NCBI GenBank assembly: GCA_002316345.1
Contig: DCDI01000007.1
Location: 5,848-11,470, forward strand
Direction of reading: 5' to 3'
Length of the DNA: 5,623 nucleotides
From: Phyllobacteriaceae bacterium UBA1059
GTDB lineage: Bacteria > Pseudomonadota > Alphaproteobacteria > Rhizobiales > Rhizobiaceae
This document shows, piece by piece, positions 1-5,496 of this stretch (position 1 is its first letter; every line of letters begins with the position of its first letter). The notes under the pieces are model-generated. The model saw only the letters and a list, made by a program, of their open reading frames with translations. It ran no database searches and had not been told where the DNA came from. The translations under genes and the position numbers were made by a program.

Positions 1-966
1 TCGAAGGCGCATCTGCTGGATTTTGCAGCGACCAACGGCATCGACATCGATTACCGGCCGGGTCAGCTCTCGGTGGCGCACAAGCCGCGCTATGTCGATG
101 TCTACCGGAAGCACGTCGACATCATGGGCGAGCGCTTCGATTATCCGCATCTGACCTTCATGGATCAGGCGGAAACGGCGCGCCGCCTTGGCAGCAAATC
201 CTACTACGGCGGCGCGCGTGATACCGGCACCGGCCACATCAATCCGCTGAAGCTGGTGGTGGGCACTGCGCGTGTGGCTGCGGAGGCCGGCGCGCATCTG
301 TTCGAGAACACCAAGGCGACCAGCATTTCCAGCGAGAACGGCAAGGTCATCGTCAGAACGCCGCGCGGCACGATCACGGCTGCCAAGGGGCTGCTCGGTG
401 TCAACGCCTATGGCGGCGATCTCGAGCGTAAGAGTGCGGCGCATGTCATGCCGATCGGCTCCTTCATCGGCGCGACGCCACCTCTGGGCGATGATAGTCC
501 GGTTCTTCCCGGCGGCGAGTCCGTCGACGATTCCCGCTTCGTGGTGCGCTATTTCCGCCGCTCCGTTGATGGCCGATTGCTGTTTGGTGGCCGTGAGATC
601 TACGGCGTCGGAGATCCGTCGGACATCGGATCGGGGATCCGGCGGCAGATCGCCGAGCTTTATCCGGCCTTGAGCGATATCGAGATCACCCATGCCTGGG
701 GCGGCTATGTCGGCATCACCATGCCGCGCAAGCCCTTCGTGCGGGAAGTCATGCCCAACGTCATCTATTCCGGTGGTTATTCCGGTCATGGCGTGATGCT
801 GTCGAACTTCATGGGCAAGCTTTATGCCGAGATGGTCGCCGGCAATCGCGACCGGCTGAAGCTGATGGCCGATCTCAAGATCCCGGCCTTCCCGGGCGGA
901 CGAAGGTTTAGAGCGCCACTGCTGTTTCTGGCGCTGAATTGGTATGCGCTGCGCGACCGCATCTGA
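1..966 (+). CDS. FAD-dependent oxidoreductase, DAO family (gamma-glutamylputrescine oxidase-like), 5' end missing
   Basis: The frame is open from base 1 to a TGA at 964-966, giving the last 321 residues of a protein whose start lies left of the window. DAO-family flavoenzymes oxidise amines or amino acids through a bound FAD, giving an imine/aldehyde and usually H2O2. The family is normally about 425 residues, so roughly the first 100 residues are missing, including the N-terminal GxGxxG dinucleotide motif. What is visible fits the family: GHINPLK near visible residues 78-84 (substrate-domain segment), LLFGGRE at 193-199, WGGYVGITMPRKP at 233-245, and the C-terminal FAD-contacting stretch GGYSGHGV at 258-265. 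The tail, with PAFPGG followed by a hydrophobic segment and WYALRDR, is typical of the PuuB-like branch. The GTG at 73 is only an internal codon, not the start. The substrate is unproven: gamma-glutamylputrescine is one possibility, and other amines or amino acids are equally possible. There is no terminator before the next gene 59 bp downstream. Confidence 0.85.
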   Translation, partial: SKAHLLDFAATNGIDIDYRPGQLSVAHKPRYVDVYRKHVDIMGERFDYPHLTFMDQAETARRLGSKSYYGGARDTGTGHINPLKLVVGTARVAAEAGAHLFENTKATSISSENGKVIVRTPRGTITAAKGLLGVNAYGGDLERKSAAHVMPIGSFIGATPPLGDDSPVLPGGESVDDSRFVVRYFRRSVDGRLLFGGREIYGVGDPSDIGSGIRRQIAELYPALSDIEITHAWGGYVGITMPRKPFVREVMPNVIYSGGYSGHGVMLSNFMGKLYAEMVAGNRDRLKLMADLKIPAFPGGRRFRAPLLFLALNWYALRDRI

Positions 967-977
967 TCGGGAACGAT

Positions 978-1006
978 TTGGCAGGTTTGAAGCTTATCCG
1001 GATGAT
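978..1006 (+). promoter_or_regulatory. Possible sigma-70-type promoter for the DUF2188-like gene
   Basis: TTGGCA (978-983) matches the TTGACA -35 consensus at 5 of 6 positions. It is followed by a 17-nt spacer and GATGAT (1001-1006), which matches TATAAT at 4 of 6. Transcription would start near 1013, leaving a leader of only about 13 nt that just includes the Shine-Dalgarno sequence at 1015-1018. The short leader and the weak -10 make this tentative. The gene could equally be read through from the oxidoreductase upstream, since no terminator separates them. Confidence 0.25.
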
Positions 1007-1014
1007 CCAAATTC

Positions 1015-1018
1015 GGAG
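1015..1018 (+). promoter_or_regulatory. Shine-Dalgarno that fixes the start of the DUF2188-like gene
   Basis: GGAG lies 7 nt before the ATG at 1026. The other in-frame candidates, TTG at 939 (inside the upstream gene) and ATG at 1002, lack a comparable ribosome-binding sequence. This favours 1026. Confidence 0.6.
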
Positions 1019-1025
1019 TGTTTCG

Positions 1026-1547
1026 ATGCGAAAACTGATCCTCGCCGCGCTCGGCTATGCCGCCTATCGCTGGCTTTCGGCACCGTCCAGCCAATCTTCC
1101 GACCGCCAGGCTGAACGCAATCCATCCCCAGACAACCGGTCCGACGCCAGCCTGTCTGCGCGCGAGCGCAGGAGAGAGAAACGGCAGCGTGCGCGCGACG
1201 AAGAGAATGACGACTCCGCTTCATCTTCATCCGCGAACCGACCGGCTCGTGCCTTTAACAGCAACCAGACGCCAGAAGACCAAGGGGAGACCGGCGAAGT
1301 GACCTATCGTATTGTCGAGCATGACGAAGGCTGGGCCTACAAGGTCGGCGACGTGTTTTCGGAAACCTTCCCAACCCATGACGCCGCGAAGGAAGCGGCC
1401 GAAGCCGCAGCGCGCGCCCAGGAACAGGCAGGTGAGCCCGAGCCGATCGAATATCAGGATGAAGACGGCAAGTGGCGCCAGGAAGAATCCGACGGCCGCG
1501 ACCGCCCGCATACGGATGTCGAGGACGGCGAACCCCGCAAGGGTTGA
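1026..1547 (+). CDS. Putative membrane-anchored protein with C-terminal DUF2188-like domain
   Basis: This gene encodes 173 residues of unknown function. Residues 1-19 (MRKLILAALGYAAYRWLSA) form a short hydrophobic segment after a basic start, likely a membrane anchor or uncleaved signal. Residues 20-90 are low in complexity and highly charged, with an Arg/Lys/Glu-rich stretch (about 46-60) and a Ser run (64-69), and are probably disordered. Residues 92-152 resemble DUF2188: TYRIVEHDEGWAYKVGD, then a motif with ETFPTHDAAKEAA, an Ala-rich helix, and IEYQDEDGKW. The C-terminus is acidic. In rhizobia I know similar domains as short stand-alone proteins of about 80-90 residues, so the anchored N-terminal part is a noteworthy extension. 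An internal GTG with a strong ribosome-binding site lies exactly at the domain boundary (1299). The gene follows the oxidoreductase by 59 bp on the same strand and ends 20 bp before a strong hairpin terminator. It is a real gene by its RBS and conserved domain, but its role is not known. Confidence 0.75.
   Translation: MRKLILAALGYAAYRWLSAPSSQSSDRQAERNPSPDNRSDASLSARERRREKRQRARDEENDDSASSSSANRPARAFNSNQTPEDQGETGEVTYRIVEHDEGWAYKVGDVFSETFPTHDAAKEAAEAAARAQEQAGEPEPIEYQDEDGKWRQEESDGRDRPHTDVEDGEPRKG
1282..1301 (+). promoter_or_regulatory. Internal Shine-Dalgarno plus GTG: possible second start
   Basis: AAGGGGAGA (1282-1290) is followed after 8 nt by an in-frame GTG (1299-1301). Starting here would give an 82-residue soluble protein, MTYRIVEHDEGWAYKV and onwards. 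This corresponds to the DUF2188-like domain alone and to the usual size of its stand-alone relatives. It is either an alternative in-frame start or the true start, with the upstream part of the frame untranslated. The sequence alone does not decide. Confidence 0.4.
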
Positions 1548-1567
1548 AGACCTTTCCGCCTGAAACG

Positions 1568-1598
1568 AAAGGCTGAGGTTCGCGCCTCAGCCTTTTTT
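1568..1598. terminator. Rho-independent terminator between convergent genes, probably bidirectional
   Basis: A perfect 11-bp stem pairs AAAGGCTGAGG (1568-1578) with CCTCAGCCTTT (1585-1595) around a 6-nt loop TTCGCG. A six-T run (1593-1598) follows on the plus strand. This ends the DUF2188-like gene, whose stop is at 1545-1547. Read on the minus strand, the same stem is followed by TTTCGTTTC, a weaker U-rich tail that can also serve the aldehyde dehydrogenase gene ending at 1613. Confidence 0.9.
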
Positions 1599-1612
1599 CA
1601 TGCCACCGCCGC

Positions 1613-3088
1613 TTAGCCGTGGTTGAATACGATAGTCTTGGTTGCTGACATGTCGTAAAGCGCCTCGAAGCCCTTTTCGCGACCATGACCGGACTTCTTG
1701 AAGCCGCCAAACGGCAGCTCGATGCCGCCACCGGCGCCATAACCGTTGACAAAGACTTGACCAGCGCGAACCTTCTTGGCGACACGATGCTGGCGTGCGC
1801 CGTCCTTGGTCCAGACCCCAGCGACAAGGCCGTAATCCGTGCTGTTGGCAAGGCGAACGGCTTCTTCCTCGCCCTCGAAGGCAAACAGCGAGAGTACCGG
1901 GCCAAAGACTTCCTGCTGCGCGATGTTGGCCTGGGGATCGACCGAGCCGAACAGAGCCGGCGCGACATAGAAGCCGCCTTCGGGCGCTGAAGCGTCCACG
2001 CTGCCGCGCGCAAGAACGGAAACGCCCGCTTCTTCCGCCGCTGCGATGAAGGCCTTCACCTGGCCCTGCTGCTTCTTGTTGACCATCGGCCCGAGATCGC
2101 CATCCGCATCATGCGGTGCAGCCACAAGCTTGCTGAAGCGGGCGGCGAGTTCGGAGGCGACGGCTTCGTAGATCGGCTTTTCGATCAGCACGCGGCTGCC
2201 GGCCGAGCAGGTCTGGCCGCCATTCTGGATGATGGCGTTGACGAGAACCGGCAGCGCCTTTTCGATATCGGCATCGGCAAACACGATCTGGGGCGACTTG
2301 CCGCCAAGCTCCATCGTGACGCCGCGATTGTTGATCGCCGCCGCTTGCTGGATCGCGGTGCCGGTCATGGTGGAGCCGGTGAAGGTGACGTAGTCGATCT
2401 CGGGATGTGCAGAAAGAGCAGCACCCGCATCGCGGCCATAGCCGGTCACTACGTTGAACACGCCTTCGGGAAAGCCCGCCTCCAGCGCCAGTTCGGCAAT
2501 GCGGATCGTGGTCAGCGACGCGTCTTCAGCCGGCTTCACTACCAGCGTGTTGCCCATGGCAAAGGCTGCACCGGCTACGCGCGCCAGGATCTGCATCGGG
2601 TAGTTCCAGGGGATGATGCCTGCCACCACGCCATGCGGCTCGCGCAGTGTCAGCGCCGTATAGCCATCGAGGAAGGGAATCGTGTCGCCGTGGATCTTGT
2701 CGGCCGCGCCGCCGTAGAATTCATAATAGCGCATCGTCGAAGTGACATCGGCCTTCCCCTGCCGGATCGGCTTGCCGGTGTCGCGCGACTCAAGCGCGGC
2801 CAGTTCGTCACCATTCTTCTCGATCAGCAGGCCGAGCCTGGTCAGCAGACGGCTGCGCTCGAAAGCGGGCATGCGGCTCCACGGGCCGTTCTCGAAGGCT
2901 TCCCGCGAGGACTTCACGGCGCGGTCGACATCGGCAGCACCGGCCGCCGGGATCGACGCGAAGACCTTACCGTCCGACGGCGACACCACATCGATGCGCT
3001 CGCCGCTCAAGGCGTCGGCCGGCTGACCGTTGATCAGTTGCATGAAAGCGCGGCCTTCCGCGACCGTGCGTGAAAGATGCTGACCCAT
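1613..3088 (-). CDS. NAD(P)+-dependent aldehyde dehydrogenase
   Basis: The 491-residue protein is a full-length member of the aldehyde dehydrogenase superfamily (class of BetB/PuuC/AldA-type enzymes, usually 480-500 residues). It oxidises an aldehyde to the acid in the cytosol. All key elements are present: IIPWNYP with the oxyanion Asn162; VVKPAE with the cofactor-binding Lys185; FTGST at 236-240 in the nucleotide fold; MELGGKSP with the general base Glu260; GGQTCSAG with the catalytic Cys294; and QEVFGP with Glu393, which contacts the cofactor ribose. The C-terminal PFGGFKKSGHGRE is also typical. The start at 3088 is supported by AAGGAGG 6 nt upstream; the later Met16 has no such support. 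Glu at the cofactor-phosphate position cannot be judged reliably here, so preference for NAD or NADP is left open. The substrate is unknown. The convergent PuuB-like oxidoreductase suggests an amine-derived aldehyde such as gamma-glutamyl-aminobutyraldehyde or an aminoaldehyde. The gene is divergent from zwf and shares the 3089-3302 intergenic region with it. Confidence 0.95.
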   Translation of the reverse strand: MGQHLSRTVAEGRAFMQLINGQPADALSGERIDVVSPSDGKVFASIPAAGAADVDRAVKSSREAFENGPWSRMPAFERSRLLTRLGLLIEKNGDELAALESRDTGKPIRQGKADVTSTMRYYEFYGGAADKIHGDTIPFLDGYTALTLREPHGVVAGIIPWNYPMQILARVAGAAFAMGNTLVVKPAEDASLTTIRIAELALEAGFPEGVFNVVTGYGRDAGAALSAHPEIDYVTFTGSTMTGTAIQQAAAINNRGVTMELGGKSPQIVFADADIEKALPVLVNAIIQNGGQTCSAGSRVLIEKPIYEAVASELAARFSKLVAAPHDADGDLGPMVNKKQQGQVKAFIAAAEEAGVSVLARGSVDASAPEGGFYVAPALFGSVDPQANIAQQEVFGPVLSLFAFEGEEEAVRLANSTDYGLVAGVWTKDGARQHRVAKKVRAGQVFVNGYGAGGGIELPFGGFKKSGHGREKGFEALYDMSATKTIVFNHG

Positions 3089-3094
3089 GGCTCG

Positions 3095-3101
3095 CCTCCT
3101 T
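3095..3101 (-). promoter_or_regulatory. Consensus Shine-Dalgarno of the aldehyde dehydrogenase gene
   Basis: The minus strand reads AAGGAGG, a full match to the anti-Shine-Dalgarno core, 6 nt before the ATG at 3088-3086. This settles the start and predicts efficient translation. I found no convincing -35/-10 pair for this gene on the minus strand between here and 3302. Confidence 0.85.
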
Positions 3102-3116
3102 GATTGGTGGTGATGT

Positions 3117-3237
3117 GGTGCAACAAAAGCCGCCGCATGTCACCCGCAACTTGACCGTCATCTGCAGGTCAGATCTGCGGAATAAGAGGACCAGACGGGT
3201 TGGCGGTGCCGTCGGCGACCCCTATGTTGCGGTGCAA
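3117..3237. repeat. Pair of GGTGCAA direct repeats in the divergent intergenic region
   Basis: GGTGCAA occurs at 3117-3123 and again at 3231-3237, each preceded by G-N (GTGGTGCAA and GCGGTGCAA) and followed within a few bases by AAGCC or AGCC. The second copy is also half of a small inverted repeat, TTGC-GGT-GCAA (3227-3237), which overlaps the proposed zwf -35. The elements are short enough to be chance. They are listed because they flank the regulatory region between two divergent genes. Confidence 0.25.
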
Positions 3238-3253
3238 AGCCAAACGCTAGTAT
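3227..3253 (+). promoter_or_regulatory. Candidate zwf-pgl-edd promoter
   Basis: TTGCGG (3227-3232) is a plausible -35. After 15 nt it is followed by TAGTAT (3248-3253), a 4-of-6 match to TATAAT. An alternative -10, TATTTT (3251-3256), would give an 18-nt spacer. Transcription would then begin around 3260, inside the AT-rich palindrome, with a leader of about 43 nt before the zwf ATG. The spacer of the first option is short, and a separate CTTGAC (3150-3155) has no matching -10, so the assignment is tentative. Confidence 0.3.
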
Positions 3254-3256
3254 TTT

Positions 3257-3273
3257 TTAATCGATTAGATTAA
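3257..3273. promoter_or_regulatory. Palindromic candidate operator upstream of zwf
   Basis: TTAATC (3257-3262) and GATTAA (3268-3273) form 6-bp inverted arms around GATTA. Nested inside is a perfect 10-bp palindrome with a central CG, TAATCGATTA (3258-3267). The site lies in an AT-rich island in otherwise GC-rich DNA, 29 bp before the zwf ATG and at or just after the predicted transcription start, a position that suits a repressor. Central-CG palindromes are common in LacI-family operators. Inverted arms with a short spacer would also fit other helix-turn-helix regulators. Which protein binds is not known from this window. Confidence 0.4.
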
Positions 3274-3302
3274 GCCTCTTGCCGTTGTTGGAAAACCTGC
3301 TC

Positions 3303-4775
3303 ATGACCAGCCAGATTATCCCGGTTGAACCCTTCGATTTCATCATCTTCGGCGCCACCGGCGACCTTGCCGAGCGCAAGCTGCTGCCGGCGCTGTTTCA
3401 GCGCCAGGTAGCCGGCCAATTCCTCGATCCGAGCCGCATCATTGGTTCCTCGCGCACCAAGATGACCGATGAGGAATACCGGGCTTACGCGCAGACGGCG
3501 CTGAAAGAGCATGTGTCGGCCAACGAGCTGACCGATGAAGCCCTCCAGACCTTTCTTGGTCGCCTGTCTTATGTCGCTGCGGACGCCACAACCGGTGAGG
3601 GCTTCGACCAGCTGAAGACGGTGATCGGCAACAACGACGTCATCCGCGTCTTTTATCTCGCCGTTGCGCCGGCTTTGTTCGGCGAAATCGCCAAGCAGGT
3701 GGCCGCACACGACTTGATCACCGAACAAGCGCGCATCGTGATCGAAAAGCCGATCGGGCGCGATCTGGAATCGGCCAAGCTGCTGAACGATACGATCGGC
3801 AGTTTCTTCAAGGAAAGCCAGATTTTCCGCATCGACCACTATCTCGGCAAGGAGACGGTGCAGAACCTGCTGGCGCTACGCTTCGCCAACGCGCTCTACG
3901 AGCCGCTGTGGAACAATGCGCATATCGACCACGTGCAGATCACTGTGGCCGAGTCGGTCGGGCTGGAAGGCCGGGCGGGCTATTACGACAAGGCGGGCGC
4001 GCTGCGCGACATGGTGCAGAACCATATGCTGCAGCTGCTTTGCCTCGTTGCCATCGAAGCGCCGCCCTCCATCGATGCGGACTCCTTGCGCGACGAGAAG
4101 CTGAAAGTGCTGCGCTCGCTTCAGCGCATCAACGGACACACCGCCGGCAAGCTGACAGTTCGCGGCCAGTATCGCGCGGGCGCTTCCGCCGGCGGTCCGG
4201 TGAAGGGCTATCTGGAAGAACTCGGCAACGGCGAAAGCACGACCGAAACCTTCGTCGCCATCAAGGCCGAGATTGCCAACTGGCGCTGGGCAGGCGTGCC
4301 GTTCTACCTTCGCACCGGCAAGCGGCTGGCGGCGCGGGTGTCGGAGATCGTCATCGAGTTCAAGCCGATCCCGTATTCGATCTTCGGCGAAAGCGCCGGC
4401 CAGGTCGTGGCCAACAAGCTCGTCATCCGCTTGCAGCCCGACGAAGGCGTGAAGCAGTGGCTGATGATCAAGGATCCAGGCCCGGGCGGCATGCGCTTGA
4501 AGCATGTGCCGCTCGATATGAGCTTCGCGGAAGCCTTCAACGTGCGCAATCCCGATGCTTATGAGCGGCTGATCATGGATGTGGTGCGCGGCAACCAGAC
4601 GCTGTTCATGCGCCGTGACGAGGTCGAGGCGGCGTGGAACTGGATCGACCCGATCCTGCATTCCTGGAACGACAACACACAGGAAGTGCAGGGTTACACC
4701 TCCGGCACCTGGGGCCCCTCCTCGGCAATCGCCCTGATCGAGCGCGACGGCCGTACCTGGCACGAAAGCGTCTGA
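3303..4775 (+). CDS. zwf: Glucose-6-phosphate 1-dehydrogenase
   Basis: The product oxidises glucose-6-phosphate to 6-phosphoglucono-1,5-lactone with reduction of NADP+ (or NAD+), the entry step to the Entner-Doudoroff and oxidative pentose phosphate routes in the cytosol. The 490 residues match the usual family size. The N-terminal Rossmann domain carries GATGDLAERK (17-26), GSSR (48-51; Arg51 at the NADP-phosphate position) and EKPIG (148-152). The substrate signature RIDHYLGKE (176-184) contains Asp178 and His179, and MVQNHMLQ contains the catalytic His241. FYLRTGK (334-340) lies in the C-terminal beta+alpha domain. The ATG at 3303 is chosen because the protein then begins MTSQIIPVEPFD, as rhizobial homologues do. 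An upstream in-frame TTG at 3279 would add eight residues without better RBS support. The ribosome-binding site is weak (GGAA at 3290-3293). The gene is first in a tight operon with pgl and edd, and pgl begins 2 nt after its stop. Confidence 0.97.
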   Translation: MTSQIIPVEPFDFIIFGATGDLAERKLLPALFQRQVAGQFLDPSRIIGSSRTKMTDEEYRAYAQTALKEHVSANELTDEALQTFLGRLSYVAADATTGEGFDQLKTVIGNNDVIRVFYLAVAPALFGEIAKQVAAHDLITEQARIVIEKPIGRDLESAKLLNDTIGSFFKESQIFRIDHYLGKETVQNLLALRFANALYEPLWNNAHIDHVQITVAESVGLEGRAGYYDKAGALRDMVQNHMLQLLCLVAIEAPPSIDADSLRDEKLKVLRSLQRINGHTAGKLTVRGQYRAGASAGGPVKGYLEELGNGESTTETFVAIKAEIANWRWAGVPFYLRTGKRLAARVSEIVIEFKPIPYSIFGESAGQVVANKLVIRLQPDEGVKQWLMIKDPGPGGMRLKHVPLDMSFAEAFNVRNPDAYERLIMDVVRGNQTLFMRRDEVEAAWNWIDPILHSWNDNTQEVQGYTSGTWGPSSAIALIERDGRTWHESV

Positions 4776-4777
4776 CC

Positions 4778-5494
4778 ATGATTGCCGATCCGCGCTGGCA
4801 CCGTTTTCAAACGCCCGAACAGCTCGCGGATCGGTTCGCTAGGGATGTGGCCGATTTCCTGAAGGTGGCGATCAGCCAGCGCGGCCAGGCGTTGCTTGCC
4901 GTGTCGGGCGGCACCACGCCGGCGGCGTTCTTCCGCGCGTTGTCGACCCACGATCTTCCCTGGACGGATGTCACGGTCGTGCCGGTGGATGAGCGGTTCG
5001 TGCCGACCACTTCAGAGCGGTCCAACGAAAAGCTGATCCGTGGGAATCTGCTGGTGAACAAGGCTGCGGCAGCGCGCTTTACGCCGCTTTATCATGATGT
5101 GACGGATGTTGGTGAGGCAGCAAAGCTGGCGGATCGCGCAGTGGCCGAATTGCCGCTGCCCTTCGACGTGGTGGTGCTGGGCATGGGGGGCGATGGTCAT
5201 ACGGCATCCTTCTTCCCGGACTCGCCCGAGCTTGGCGACGCCATCGACCCGGCGGCCAGTCACCATGTTCTCCCTGTGACTGCGCCGAGTGCGGACGAGC
5301 CGCGTTTGACGCTGACTATGCCGGTGCTCCTTTCGGCGGGGCTGATCGCACTCCATATCGAGGGGGCAGAGAAACATAGCCTGCTCGAAACCGTTCTGGC
5401 CGGGCCACATCCACGCGAGAAGCCGATTGGCGCCGTGCTTCTCCATGCGGCCAAGCCGCTCGACATTTATTGGGCGCCCAAGAAAGGCGAATAG
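4778..5494 (+). CDS. pgl: 6-phosphogluconolactonase
   Basis: The enzyme hydrolyses 6-phosphoglucono-1,5-lactone, the zwf product, to 6-phosphogluconate. The 238-residue protein belongs to the NagB/SugI-fold lactonases (DevB/Pgl type, usually 230-260 residues). Visible motifs are SGGTTP (43-48, phosphate-binding loop), VPVDERFVP (68-76), SN at 82-83, LGMGGDGHTASFFP (134-147) with the catalytic His141, and Arg176 in a DEPRLTLT segment that helps bind phosphate. The ATG at 4778 is chosen because it gives the normal N-terminus, whereas upstream in-frame starts would run deep into zwf. The start lies 2 nt after the zwf TGA with only a weak GAAAG-type RBS, so translational coupling to zwf is likely. 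edd follows after 2 nt. Confidence 0.96.
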   Translation: MIADPRWHRFQTPEQLADRFARDVADFLKVAISQRGQALLAVSGGTTPAAFFRALSTHDLPWTDVTVVPVDERFVPTTSERSNEKLIRGNLLVNKAAAARFTPLYHDVTDVGEAAKLADRAVAELPLPFDVVVLGMGGDGHTASFFPDSPELGDAIDPAASHHVLPVTAPSADEPRLTLTMPVLLSAGLIALHIEGAEKHSLLETVLAGPHPREKPIGAVLLHAAKPLDIYWAPKKGE

Positions 5495-5496
5495 CC

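Noticed and set aside
996..1003. ATCCGGAT 8-bp palindrome between the oxidoreductase and the DUF2188-like gene
   Set aside because: It is too short to stand out in DNA of this size and has no second copy or conserved context here.
1255..2013. A 252-codon minus-strand open frame spanning the terminator and parts of two genes
   Set aside because: It crosses the strong hairpin, overlaps the aldehyde dehydrogenase gene in another frame and the DUF2188-like gene in antisense, and translates to an Arg/Ser-rich product without motifs.
2111..3073. A 320-codon open frame on the plus strand opposite the aldehyde dehydrogenase gene
   Set aside because: It lies entirely antisense to a gene with complete catalytic motifs and a consensus ribosome-binding site. 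Its translation is rich in Arg, His, Gly and Asp with no recognisable domain, as expected for the complement of high-GC coding DNA.
3150..3179. CTTGAC as the -35 of a second zwf promoter
   Set aside because: The hexamer matches the rhizobial -35 consensus well, but no acceptable -10 is present 16-18 nt downstream, where the sequence is GC-rich.
3070..3273. A 67-codon plus-strand open frame across the divergent intergenic region
   Set aside because: It begins inside the aldehyde dehydrogenase coding sequence in antisense, has no ribosome-binding site and no recognisable protein features. It also covers the likely regulatory region.
3279..3302. Upstream TTG as the zwf start, adding eight residues
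   Set aside because: The ATG at 3303 gives the conserved N-terminus of rhizobial Zwf, and the TTG has no better ribosome-binding site and lies close to the proposed operator.
3876..4763. A 295-codon minus-strand open frame inside zwf
   Set aside because: It is antisense to zwf and shows no domain. Its length is explained by GC-rich codon structure, which suppresses stops in this antisense frame.
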